The notes below the pieces were generated by a model, which ran no database searches, was not told the origin of the DNA, and worked only from the letters and a program-made list of their open reading frames with translations. Position numbers and translations under genes: made by a program. Shown here piece after piece: positions 20,171 to 28,798 of a stretch of 64,000 nt of DNA (position 1 is the first letter of the stretch; each line of letters starts with the position of its first letter). Source of the stretch: Legionella quinlivanii (lineage in GTDB: Bacteria; Pseudomonadota; Gammaproteobacteria; Legionellales; Legionellaceae); assembly GCF_003265995.1 (NCBI RefSeq), contig NZ_MVJN01000001.1, positions 124,001 through 188,000 of the forward strand, in the 5' to 3' direction.

Positions 20171-20710
20171 ATGAAAAAACTTTATACTATTGGACATTCC
20201 ACTCACCCTCTTGAGGAGTTCATCGACATTCTTCACTACTTTGGCATTAAGCATGTGGTGGATATCCGCACGGTTCCACGCTCACGCCATGTACCCTGGT
20301 TCAATAAGGACAGCTTTGCAAATGCATTAAAAAAAGAAAATATTGCTTATAATCATCTCGATAAACTGGGCGGCCTGCGTAAAACATCCGCTTCATCCAT
20401 TAATACCGGGTGGCATAATGCCAGTTTCAGAGGCTTTGCGGATTACATGCAGACCGCATCCTTTTTTGAAGGATTAAAAGAACTGCATACATTCATTCAT
20501 TCTGATTATGGAACGGTGATTATGTGTGCTGAAGCGCTTCCATGGCGTTGCCACCGCTCACTTATCGGCGATGCCGAGCTTGTCAGGCATACTGAAGTTC
20601 TGAATATTTTTAATAAGGGAGAAGTAAAGCCGCATAAGCTGACCTCCTTTGCAGTAGTGAATAAACACAGCCGTCCTTATAAAGTTTTTTATCCCAAGCC
20701 AGTTGACTAA
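20171..20710 (+). CDS. DUF488 family protein
   Basis: 179 residues beginning MKKLYTIGHSTHPLEEF, the standard opening of DUF488 proteins. Other conserved family elements are VVDIRTVPRSRHVPWFN, LGGLR, and the CAEALPWRCHRSLIGDAEL region with cysteine and histidine residues that could bind a ligand or metal. Family length is normal. The biochemical role of DUF488 is not established. It probably has its own promoter, being divergent from the lipoprotein gene across a 100-base AT-rich gap. The next gene follows after 52 bases on the same strand and may be cotranscribed. Confidence 0.8.
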   Translation: MKKLYTIGHSTHPLEEFIDILHYFGIKHVVDIRTVPRSRHVPWFNKDSFANALKKENIAYNHLDKLGGLRKTSASSINTGWHNASFRGFADYMQTASFFEGLKELHTFIHSDYGTVIMCAEALPWRCHRSLIGDAELVRHTEVLNIFNKGEVKPHKLTSFAVVNKHSRPYKVFYPKPVD

Positions 20711-20762
20711 ACAGAAGGCTCCTAGTCAAATAATCATTTCTGGTTAATCGAATATCTGCCCT

Positions 20763-22424
20763 GTGGACTCTACTCAACGTTCTTTATTGTCTTCTTTAGT
20801 TGCCTTAGGCCTTTTCCTTGCTACTTTGGGTAAAATTGAAAATATAAAGCTGGCTATTTTGGTACATCTCTTTATTTTCTTACTTGGAGGTCTTATTGTT
20901 TATGCCCTCTGCCTGTTTGATTTTTCGAGAAAGGCTTTTGCAAAGACTGGCAGCCTTCTTGGCAAGTCAGCAGCCATTCCTGAGTACCAATTATTGGGGG
21001 TGAGCGCAGTCCTGTTATTTTCAACTTGCTATTTTTTGTCGGGATCATTATTTAATCATCTCCCGGTAGAGATGGATTCTATGGCGCAATACGCAGGCGC
21101 AAAAATATTTTTAAGCGGTCATTGGACCTTGGCCAGTCATCCTCTGCGCGAATTTTTTGATACCCCCTGGTTTATCAATGATGGAAGGTTTTATACCTTC
21201 TACCCTCCCGGACATATGCTTCTGCTAGCCTTAGGTCATTTCTTTAATCAGCCGGCAATCATTAATCCACTCATAGCAGCTACTACATTGATTGCCAGTT
21301 ACTATCTCGCCAAAGAGATTGGAGGAGGCTTTGCCGCCCGAATCTGTCTTTTTTTATTTATGGTTTCGCCTTTTATTGTTTTTCTTTCCTCTGAATTTGA
21401 TAATCGGTCAACAGCACTTTTGGCCGCCACATTATTTGCCTTATTTTATATCCGGACAATCAAAACAAACGATGTGAGAAATGCAATTTTTGCGGGGCTT
21501 TCTTTGGGATATTATCTCATCACCCGCCCGCAATCGGCCCTTTTTTTCAGTCTGCCTTTTTTTGTTTACAGTCTCTGGATTCTGCTGTTTCAATTCAGGA
21601 AATATTTCAAATCGTTTGCCATGATGGGTCTGATTATTATGGCTTTTATGTTCTTTTTTCTGTATTACAATCAACAAACGACAGGGTCATATTTTCTAAC
21701 TGGCTATCAGAAATATTTTGGAAAGCAGGTGGTGCCTGGAGAAGAATTATTGACGAATGACAGTTTTAATAACTTGAAAGCTCAAATTATCCGCGTGGTT
21801 GATTATATGCAGTTACTCCATAGACAGTTATTTGGCTGGCCAATTTCGTCGCTATTATTCGCATTTCTTCTCTTTTTTTTAGGCCTGGACAAGCCCTGGT
21901 GTCGATTGCTGGCGATGAGTTTTTTCAGCATCTATTTCAGTTTAATCCTTTCCGAATATACCTATGATATTTTCGGCCCCCGTTATTTATATGAAACTGC
22001 CAGTATTGTGATTATCCTTAACGCAATTTTTCTAAGTCGAATACCGGCCTTTTTCCGAAAACGGTTGCGGGTGAAATTATCGCTGAATGAATGGCGGGGA
22101 ATTATTGCCCTGCTGCTTTGTTTTATGACCCTGACTGCTTCGTTTACGATTATTCCAGCCCGCTATCATCTGTATTCAGATAACTACCGTCAAAGCAATA
22201 AACAGCTTCTGCAAACAATTGATAAGAATACTGCCAAACCTGCGGTCGTTTTACTCAGTGAAGAGAATGATCGTCTGGCCACGATTTTTATGCAGCCCTG
22301 GTTTGATTCAAATCCAGTGATTGTGGCTAAGGACAGGAGAAGCGAAAATTACAGGATCATTCAATATTATCCAGAACGTAGTGTGTATGTATTAGATAAG
22401 AGCAAGCTTAGGCGCATTCAATGA
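20763..22424 (+). CDS. Membrane glycosyltransferase of the ArnT/GT39-GT83 type
   Basis: 553-residue polytopic membrane protein. The first periplasmic loop carries NHLPVEMDSMAQYAGAK (D105 in the position of the catalytic acidic residue of GT-C enzymes) and then FYTFYPPGHMLLLALG. About ten further hydrophobic segments follow, then a short soluble C-terminus. Such enzymes move a sugar from a polyprenyl-phosphate carrier onto lipid, protein or glycan at the periplasmic face. Donor and acceptor cannot be read from the sequence. The start is a GTG at 20763 without a clear ribosome-binding site, so the exact N-terminus is uncertain. It converges on a UbiA-type prenyltransferase gene across a large palindrome. 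Confidence 0.75.
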   Translation: MDSTQRSLLSSLVALGLFLATLGKIENIKLAILVHLFIFLLGGLIVYALCLFDFSRKAFAKTGSLLGKSAAIPEYQLLGVSAVLLFSTCYFLSGSLFNHLPVEMDSMAQYAGAKIFLSGHWTLASHPLREFFDTPWFINDGRFYTFYPPGHMLLLALGHFFNQPAIINPLIAATTLIASYYLAKEIGGGFAARICLFLFMVSPFIVFLSSEFDNRSTALLAATLFALFYIRTIKTNDVRNAIFAGLSLGYYLITRPQSALFFSLPFFVYSLWILLFQFRKYFKSFAMMGLIIMAFMFFFLYYNQQTTGSYFLTGYQKYFGKQVVPGEELLTNDSFNNLKAQIIRVVDYMQLLHRQLFGWPISSLLFAFLLFFLGLDKPWCRLLAMSFFSIYFSLILSEYTYDIFGPRYLYETASIVIILNAIFLSRIPAFFRKRLRVKLSLNEWRGIIALLLCFMTLTASFTIIPARYHLYSDNYRQSNKQLLQTIDKNTAKPAVVLLSEENDRLATIFMQPWFDSNPVIVAKDRRSENYRIIQYYPERSVYVLDKSKLRRIQ

Positions 22425-22438
22425 TCCTGCGTATCCGC

Positions 22439-22728
22439 CGTAGGTCGGGCGCTTCGCCCATAGCCGTCAGGCTAAGAAGTAATGTTATCCCCTCTCCCCC
22501 GCGCGCAGCGTGGGGGAGAGGGTAGGGTGAGGGGGTTAAAAAATTTATCACGTTAGTGATTCCATCTTGTTGTGGCAATAAACCATCGCCACAGAAATAG
22601 GATTAATGAATCGCTACGCGACCTTGTTTATAGCCCCTCTCCCTAACCCTCTCCCCCACGCTGCGCGCGGTGGAGAGGGGATCAGATATTTTTAGCCTGA
22701 CGGCTATGGGCGAAGCGCCCGACCTACG
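22439..22728. repeat. Large palindromic element (family D) with perfect 37-base arms
   Basis: The arms at 22439-22475 and 22692-22728 are perfect inverted copies of 37 bases (beginning CGTAGGTCGGGCGCTTCG). A second, imperfect pair is nested inside (CCCCTCTCCCCCGCGCGCAG near 22490 and CTGCGCGCGGTGGAGAGGGG ending near 22680). The central 100 bases are unique. It fills the 342-base gap between two convergent genes, so the RNA from either side would fold into a long hairpin. A fragment with the same CCCTCTCCCTAACCC motif flanks the family B element near 29745-29935. Confidence 0.8.
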
Positions 22729-22766
22729 TACTATTAAGCCGAGGGACTTAGAAGTGAGGATACCTT

Positions 22767-23690
22767 TCAACTCGCATAATGCATCGGCTTTATCAGGATG
22801 AGAAATGAGGGAATATTAATATTAAGTAACAACAGACACAATAAAATTAACAGAATTAACAACACAATAAAAATCTTGTTAAAAATTAATTTTTCAGGAT
22901 AAATAATATCAAAATTATGCTCTAATCCCATCAGAAAATACCAACCCATCCATCCAATAAGAAAAGGCATCAGGATGATGAGTTCTGCTTTGTACTTTAA
23001 CATTAAAATCGTGATACCAAATATGGTCAGCAAGCCATAAATAAAAGCCGATAGTATAAGCGTATTGGTGGTATATAGTGCATAGGATTTTCGATAAGCA
23101 ATAGCTGAATCCCGGTTCTGAAAAATACGATATTCAGCTACCCGTTTCATGCTCATGGTAAACGCCCCAATCGCCCAGGTGGTAAGAATCAGCGACGAAG
23201 GTGGCAAATAGTGTGGGAGGATGCATAACCAGCCAATTATCACGCGCAGCGGGTAATTGACTGACTCCAGCAACACATCAATATAAGCAACGTCTTTTAA
23301 GCGAACAGGCGGTATATTATATAACCAGGCCAGTATCAGATAAACAACCAGAACCATCAGAATATTTGCATGAGCTGTCATGCTTAAGCCCAACGCCAGA
23401 AGAAAGAGTGCACAATACTCAAAAATAATCAGCGGTTTTTTAGTCTGGATTTTTGCCAATGCGCGATCCTTTTTTACAGGATGAAACTTATCTGTGTTTC
23501 GATCAAGGTATTCATTCAATACATAATTCGCTGATGACGCAGCACAGAGTGCAAAAAATACACTAATACACTGCAGCCAATGAACAGGGGCTGAGAATTG
23601 GCTAAAAATGGCTGCCAATGCAGCGCCTGCGAACATTAGTAAATTTTTGGGCCAGTTATCAATACGAGCAATGGATAAATAAGCATTCAT
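22767..23690 (-). CDS. UbiA-family polyprenyl-phosphate prenyltransferase (DPPR-synthase-like)
   Basis: 307-residue integral membrane protein with about eight helices. The first aspartate-rich motif of the UbiA superfamily, NxxxDxxxD, is present as NEYLDRNTDKFHP (N59, D63, D67), and a second region has YIDVLLESVNYPLR. The opening ARIDNWPKNLLMFAG resembles decaprenyl-phosphate phosphoribosyltransferases more than UbiA or MenA quinone enzymes, so a role in making a polyprenyl-linked sugar donor is possible (inference). Its start overlaps the upstream methyltransferase stop by four bases (ATGA), so the two are cotranscribed and probably translationally coupled. Confidence 0.75.
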   Translation of the reverse strand: MNAYLSIARIDNWPKNLLMFAGAALAAIFSQFSAPVHWLQCISVFFALCAASSANYVLNEYLDRNTDKFHPVKKDRALAKIQTKKPLIIFEYCALFLLALGLSMTAHANILMVLVVYLILAWLYNIPPVRLKDVAYIDVLLESVNYPLRVIIGWLCILPHYLPPSSLILTTWAIGAFTMSMKRVAEYRIFQNRDSAIAYRKSYALYTTNTLILSAFIYGLLTIFGITILMLKYKAELIILMPFLIGWMGWYFLMGLEHNFDIIYPEKLIFNKIFIVLLILLILLCLLLLNINIPSFLILIKPMHYAS

Positions 23691-24568
23691 ATTACTTTTT
23701 TTCTCGCAATAATCATCCAGGAATCACGAAGATTTAGGGGGACCACCCAGCGTTTGAAACATCCCAGGCGACTCAGACGCTCCATAAAAGGTAAATAATT
23801 ATTTAAACGCTTTAAAAGATAGTCCATTGAAAAATACCAGGAAGGTCTTTTCCATTTAATGATTTCCAGATTGCTCTTTTCAGCTGCTAAACGCAAGGTT
23901 TTTCGATTAAAATAGCTGAGATGGGCTACCCGATAATGCCACCATTTTTTATTTAATAATCTGGCCGCCAGAGAGGAAACATCAGGCGTTACAATGACTG
24001 CAATCCCCTCATTAGTCAGATGTTGGCTGATATCAGTCATCATCTGAACAGGATTTTCAACATGCTCCAGGACATCAATTAAGGTAATTATGTCATATTG
24101 ACTGTTGACAGCAGCACCTGGAAAACTACCCGAATAAACAGGCAGCCCCTTTGATTTGGCCCTTTCCACAAACCACTCGCAAATCTCGATCCCACTCGCG
24201 TCAAATCCCTTATTTAATCCTTCATCTACAAGGATACCAATGCCTGCCCCGATGTCGAGTAACTTCCCTTCGCGTTTAAAATGAATGATTGTTTTAAGTA
24301 GTTTTTGTGCCTGAAGTCTTCGGGGTTCCTGTGACTCTTCATAGGGTTTGTCCGTCATTGACGCATAATAAGAATTGATCGCCTGTGCTTCAGGACAAAA
24401 TAGAAAATCGCAGGCCTGGCATTGATAAATGCTTAAACTGGTACCGTAGTCAGAGTCAGTCACCGTAAAATGATTGCTCTTAAGTGATTCCGGAGAAATC
24501 CCCCGTCTTTTTAATACAAGCGTCCTGCTATTACATAGCCAGCACCTGAAATTATTTTTATTATTCAT
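23687..24568 (-). CDS. SAM-dependent methyltransferase with N-terminal Cys-rich zinc-ribbon-like segment
   Basis: 293 residues. The N-terminus holds two Cys pairs (CWLCNS and CQACDFLFCPEA) typical of a zinc-binding segment in sugar or glycan C-methyltransferase-like proteins. The class I Rossmann methyltransferase fold follows with motif I LLDIGAGIGILVDEG, an acidic residue after strand 2 (ASGIEI), and motif IV ITLIDVLEHVENP. The C-terminal region contains WYFSMDYLLKRLNNYLPF. It is cytosolic, first gene of a two-gene unit with the UbiA-type prenyltransferase. The substrate is unknown; the context points to modification of a polyprenyl-linked or surface glycan. Confidence 0.75.
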   Translation of the reverse strand: MNNKNNFRCWLCNSRTLVLKRRGISPESLKSNHFTVTDSDYGTSLSIYQCQACDFLFCPEAQAINSYYASMTDKPYEESQEPRRLQAQKLLKTIIHFKREGKLLDIGAGIGILVDEGLNKGFDASGIEICEWFVERAKSKGLPVYSGSFPGAAVNSQYDIITLIDVLEHVENPVQMMTDISQHLTNEGIAVIVTPDVSSLAARLLNKKWWHYRVAHLSYFNRKTLRLAAEKSNLEIIKWKRPSWYFSMDYLLKRLNNYLPFMERLSRLGCFKRWVVPLNLRDSWMIIARKKVI

Positions 24569-24620
24569 GAAGGCTCAATTGGGTAATCAGCAGGATTATA
24601 ACAGGTTTTGTTTTAATAGC

Positions 24621-24947
24621 TTAGCTTGCTGGTGGCTTGAGCGAGTTTTCAGGAGGATTTTTGGCAACCGTCTGATCCACGATTTTTTTTAATATGTGAT
24701 CATCCCGTGTAGCGAGGCCTTCTCCATATTTTTCTTTAATTCCTTGTTTCCAGTCGTTCAGGAACTCCTCGGCGATTGTTTTGAGAGGCTCCCCTGTGGC
24801 TTTACTTTTTTCCAACAGATAGACATCAAGGAATTGCCTGATTGGAATTCGATATTTTTTGACCAGCAAAATGATGTCCAAGCTTGATTTTGGTTTGTTT
24901 ACGATCTCACGAGCAAGCGTACTAGCTTCTCCTTTTAGGTCTCTCAT
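24621..24947 (-). CDS. Small protein of unknown function (108 aa)
   Basis: A helical, charged, soluble protein without signal peptide. The ATG is preceded by GGGAG at suitable distance, which supports expression. Visible stretches include SLDIILLVKKYRIPIRQFL and LKTIAEEFLNDWKQGIKEKYG. No family recognised. It lies just upstream of the methyltransferase gene (52-base gap) on the same strand and might be cotranscribed. Confidence 0.5.
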   Translation of the reverse strand: MRDLKGEASTLAREIVNKPKSSLDIILLVKKYRIPIRQFLDVYLLEKSKATGEPLKTIAEEFLNDWKQGIKEKYGEGLATRDDHILKKIVDQTVAKNPPENSLKPPAS

Positions 24948-25018
24948 TATTACTCCCTATGAACTAAGAATTCCATTATGAGTAATAATAGTACATATTT
25001 TCAAGAGGGATAGCTGAG

Positions 25019-25507
25019 TTATTCTTTCCAGGCTTTTTCCAAAGCACTCAAATCCAGCTTTTTCATCTTTAGAAGCGCTGCCATCACCCGATCAGATTTT
25101 GATCTGTCTCTATCCTGAATCCATTCGTTTAATATTTCAGGAACGATTTGCCAGGATAGTCCATATTTATCTTTCAGCCAGCCACAGACTTGTGCCGATT
25201 CATCGCCATCTTTACTCAAATGATCCCAGTAGTAATCAATTTCTTCCTGGGTTTTGCAATAAACCTGTAATGAAACGGCAGCATTGAATTGAAATACAGG
25301 GCCGCCATTCAATGCAGTAAATCGTTGGCCATTGAGCTTAAATTCGATAGTCATGACGGTGCCAGCAGGCATACCATGCTGATCCTGCCCTACATTGCCA
25401 TAATGACTTATCTGGCAAATTTCGGCATCGGGAAATATTGATAAATAAAAATTAACCGCTTCTTCGGCATTTTTATCAAACCATAAACAGGGAATTATTT
25501 TTTGCAT
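25019..25507 (-). CDS. VOC-superfamily protein, PhnB/3-dmu-9_3-mt type
   Basis: 162 residues starting MQKIIPCLWFDKNAEEAVNFYLSIF, the signature opening of the PhnB-like glyoxalase-fold family. GTVMTIEFKLNGQRFTALNGG and VCGWLKDKYGLSWQIVP are also typical. A ribosome-binding site AAAGGA precedes the ATG. The fold often binds a metal or small ligand, but many members have no assigned reaction. The C-terminus SDRVMAALLKMKKLDLSALEKA is standard. It is flanked upstream by the bidirectional hairpin that ends the autotransporter gene, so it needs its own promoter or read-through. Confidence 0.85.
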   Translation of the reverse strand: MQKIIPCLWFDKNAEEAVNFYLSIFPDAEICQISHYGNVGQDQHGMPAGTVMTIEFKLNGQRFTALNGGPVFQFNAAVSLQVYCKTQEEIDYYWDHLSKDGDESAQVCGWLKDKYGLSWQIVPEILNEWIQDRDRSKSDRVMAALLKMKKLDLSALEKAWKE

Positions 25508-25517
25508 TCGTTGTCCT

Positions 25518-25548
25518 TTAAAAAAAAGGAGGCATTCGCCTCCTTTTT
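25518..25548 (-). terminator. Rho-independent terminator after the autotransporter gene
   Basis: Stem GGAGGC, loop ATTC (GAAT on the minus strand), GCCTCC at 25528-25543, flanked by A-rich and T-rich runs on both sides. On the minus strand the stem is followed by a run of T. It lies about 20 bases after the autotransporter stop. Confidence 0.85.
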
Positions 25549-25560
25549 ATCAGGGGGAGA

Positions 25561-28500
25561 TTAATTAAAGCGCCAGGAAGCAACACCCATCACACCATTT
25601 TGCTGTACTCTATCAGCCAGTTGACCAATATAGTTGAGCGTCAGGGTGACGGATTTGGCAGGAACCAATACATCGATTCCAGCATTAATTGCCAGGGCAT
25701 TTCTTGCAATGGGGTTACCTGAAACCGTGAATGCGCCACCCTCAGGGAAACTGAAGGTCGCATAGGGATTCAGATTATCATAGGCATGATTCCAGCCCAG
25801 CATTCCATGACCGGTGATGTTATAGGTATCCCTTTGTACCAGGAAAGGAGTCGCTCTGGCACCCAGAGTGGTGAAGGCAATATTCTGATGATGTGCCCAA
25901 CCATTCAGCGCAGTGATTCCACCTCTTTCATGAATTGTGTCGGTAGAAACATTAATGTCGCTTAACCTGGCAAAAGGTTCTAGCTGCCATGAGTTATCGA
26001 GTGCGTAAGCTGCTTCCAGGAATGCCTGCGCCGTGTTTCCGTTATAATCGGCACGCAGATACTCATCGACACGCGGGAAGACTACATGTCTTGCCGAGTC
26101 GAATTCATTCCATCCGTAGGCACCGCCCGCGCGAACTACCCAGCGATCCATTCGCGCACTACCATAAAGACCCAGGTAGTAAGTGTCCACATCCACAACG
26201 GAGTTACGCTGACTGACCTTGTTTCTTAATTCGCTGTAGCCACCGAAAACACCCACGCGCGTCACATCAGTATTGGCGTCGGCACCGATGAAAATACCAC
26301 CGCTATTGACTCGAACCCGAGCATAGTTATTGGTACCATCACGATGTCCCCAGTTACCCACTCCTTCAGCCCAGAAATTGATTGCACCATAGGGACGATT
26401 CGGATCTTTCTGATAGTCCATTGGCGAGGTCAATCGATTTAACATAGTATTTTCAACAAACTGACCAGCAGTGATAAGGCTTGAAGTCACTGACGCCAGG
26501 GCTTCGCCTGAAAGACTGTTTAAGGCTTCCTGCGCACTCTGAATAGTTGGAAGATTTAAAATCAGCGTTTTTAACAAGCTGCTATCGGGTAAGGACTCAA
26601 GGGCATTACCTACAGCCGATTGATTAGGCGAGGTTGCGACACCTGAAATCGGTAAAGCAGTACGTCCAATTTGCAGATTGACATTATTGGGACCATACAG
26701 CAGGTTGAAGCTTAAGAATGGCAACACTGGCAAGGTACCTGCAAATGTTCCGGAAACACCACCGGTTGCAGTCAAAATACCATAGGTACCCATTACAAAG
26801 GGCAAGCCATTGACACTGATGACGTTCACTAAGCCACCATTCAAAATAGCACTTCCTGCCACCTGAATTAAATCGGATTGACCGAATGGGTTGACCTGTA
26901 CTTCAAAAATGGAACCAGGATTCTGGATTAAATCCCCTAATACATTGAGCGTTCCAATACCCAATCCCAAGCCTGGTGCGATAGTGCCGTTAATTATTGC
27001 ATCGCCGCCTACCGTGCCAACACCTTCCAAACGAGCGCCGAGATTGACGAGAACGTCGCCTCCAACACTGCCATTAAGCTGCAAAAGCCCCTCATTAACG
27101 GTTGTAGTTCCTGTGAAAGGATTAATTCCATTCAATATCAGACTGCCCGGGCCATTTTTTATCAAATCACCGGTTCCATCAATGGAGCCGCCGAAAATGC
27201 CAGCACCGATGCCTGCGATAATCAAGTCATTTGCACCGAGAAGAATCTGGCTGCCGCCTACGCCGTTCAGATTGCCAATTAGTTGCGCACCAAGAGCGGC
27301 AGATATATCCAGAGTTGCGCCTGGCTGGGTTAGATTGAGAGGACCATTTGCAGAAAGGCTTCCTCCTGCACCGACCGCCAGAGTACCCTCAGCAATATTG
27401 GTTCCACCAGTATTCGTTGACGCACCGGTTAATAGTAACACTCCTGCACCTGCTTTAGTCAGAGCGCCTGTACCGCTTATACCGCCTGATAAAGTCAAGA
27501 GTGGCTCAGTAACCAGCGCGGTTAATCCACCCGCAGCTAAAAGAATGGGATTGGCTAAATCAAGAGCGGTTACAGCAGGCTGAATGATACCGCCATTGCC
27601 GGTAATCAAGCCAAATCCGAGGGAGGTATTGGTATCGATAATCGCATTACCACCATTTAATACCGCATCGAAATAGCTGCCAGGACCGGAGACATTCCAG
27701 GTGCCGCTGTTAAGGACTAAATGTTGAAAATTGATATAAGTACCAGAAGGTGCCGAGCCTACTCCAGCAGTTCCTGAGCCAGTTCCTGTTACGGAGTTTT
27801 GTAGAATTAAGGTGTTATTACCGCCAAAACCGCCGTCAATGACGCCTGTTGGTGCAAATAATACGCCTAAACCTAAAACAGGCAGATAAATACCCAGACC
27901 AGTGCCGGTTACTGTCGAACCAGTTACGGCGGTAAAGGTATTGACACTATTCTCTCCCATTGAGAGACCGCCAAAAATGCTGCCGCTGTTGATAAAGGTA
28001 TTTCCCTGGCCGGCTGTGCCATTGGATTGAAATGCCATACGGCCAATGATCGTGCCCGTATTAGTGCCGTTGACTTTAGCACCGCCATAAGCGGCTAATA
28101 CAGGGATATCATCAGGAAATAGCACCGCCCCAATTAAAGGAACGCCATTGATCAAACCATTATTGACTATGTTGGTTACACCACCAACCCCATTTTGCAC
28201 GGCAAGCGCCATACCGGTTAAATCAGCAAGATTGACACCAAGCAGCCCGCTGGTACCTCTCATAATGCCATTGTTAGTCACGTTGACAGTGCTGGGATTG
28301 GCATTGCCAATATATGTGCCTGTGGAAAGAACGGTCAATAAACCCAGTAATGAGGGGTCGATGATGCCGCTGTTGTTTAACGTAATATTATTTCCTGGCA
28401 GAGCCAAAGCAGTTCCGCCCAAACCGAGAAGAACACTGAGATAAGCACCGCTATCTACATTAACAGTCAGGTTATTTGCAGCGGAAAAAAATGAAGGCGC

Positions 28501-28695
28501 TAATGGATCAGTTGGAGGAAGACAGGTTACCACATCGCCATTTTGAGGAAACGCTGGAATACAATAGGCATTAGCGGTGTTGGTATTCAATAATCCGGCA
28601 CAGGTAGCGGCCAGTATACTCATGCAAAGTTTGTTTAACTTTCCTGAGCGCGGTTTTTGATCAGTTACATCTCGATTAGAAGCTTTTATTTTCAT
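25561..28695 (-). CDS. Classical (type Va) autotransporter with beta-strand repeats
   Basis: About 1044 residues. The start is placed at the ATG complementary to 28693-28695 because AAGGA lies seven bases before it; an upstream in-frame ATG would add 11 residues. The signal sequence has an extended, basic N-region and ends near NTNTANA. The passenger is glycine/asparagine-rich with autotransporter-associated repeats such as GTGALTKAGAGVLLLTGAS and GDLIKNGPGSLILNG, typical of a beta-helix. The last roughly 280 residues form the translocator barrel (FWAEGVGNWGHRDG..., ASWRFN end). The chain ends in Asn after the Phe that normally closes the outer-membrane signal. Probable surface or secreted adhesin; ligand unknown. 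Confidence 0.88.
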   Translation of the reverse strand: MKIKASNRDVTDQKPRSGKLNKLCMSILAATCAGLLNTNTANAYCIPAFPQNGDVVTCLPPTDPLAPSFFSAANNLTVNVDSGAYLSVLLGLGGTALALPGNNITLNNSGIIDPSLLGLLTVLSTGTYIGNANPSTVNVTNNGIMRGTSGLLGVNLADLTGMALAVQNGVGGVTNIVNNGLINGVPLIGAVLFPDDIPVLAAYGGAKVNGTNTGTIIGRMAFQSNGTAGQGNTFINSGSIFGGLSMGENSVNTFTAVTGSTVTGTGLGIYLPVLGLGVLFAPTGVIDGGFGGNNTLILQNSVTGTGSGTAGVGSAPSGTYINFQHLVLNSGTWNVSGPGSYFDAVLNGGNAIIDTNTSLGFGLITGNGGIIQPAVTALDLANPILLAAGGLTALVTEPLLTLSGGISGTGALTKAGAGVLLLTGASTNTGGTNIAEGTLAVGAGGSLSANGPLNLTQPGATLDISAALGAQLIGNLNGVGGSQILLGANDLIIAGIGAGIFGGSIDGTGDLIKNGPGSLILNGINPFTGTTTVNEGLLQLNGSVGGDVLVNLGARLEGVGTVGGDAIINGTIAPGLGLGIGTLNVLGDLIQNPGSIFEVQVNPFGQSDLIQVAGSAILNGGLVNVISVNGLPFVMGTYGILTATGGVSGTFAGTLPVLPFLSFNLLYGPNNVNLQIGRTALPISGVATSPNQSAVGNALESLPDSSLLKTLILNLPTIQSAQEALNSLSGEALASVTSSLITAGQFVENTMLNRLTSPMDYQKDPNRPYGAINFWAEGVGNWGHRDGTNNYARVRVNSGGIFIGADANTDVTRVGVFGGYSELRNKVSQRNSVVDVDTYYLGLYGSARMDRWVVRAGGAYGWNEFDSARHVVFPRVDEYLRADYNGNTAQAFLEAAYALDNSWQLEPFARLSDINVSTDTIHERGGITALNGWAHHQNIAFTTLGARATPFLVQRDTYNITGHGMLGWNHAYDNLNPYATFSFPEGGAFTVSGNPIARNALAINAGIDVLVPAKSVTLTLNYIGQLADRVQQNGVMGVASWRFN

Positions 28696-28798
28696 GAACA
28701 TTCCTTGTTTAAAAAATACTGACTTCAACTGCGATAAAACTAATAGTCCGTCAATGACTATAAAAGAAATTTATGCATCAATCTATAGGTATTTTCAA

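Noticed and set aside
26891-27583. 230-codon frame on the plus strand with proline-rich content
   Set aside because: It is antisense to the glycine/asparagine-rich autotransporter passenger. Its proline and serine content is the mirror of Gly and Asn codons.
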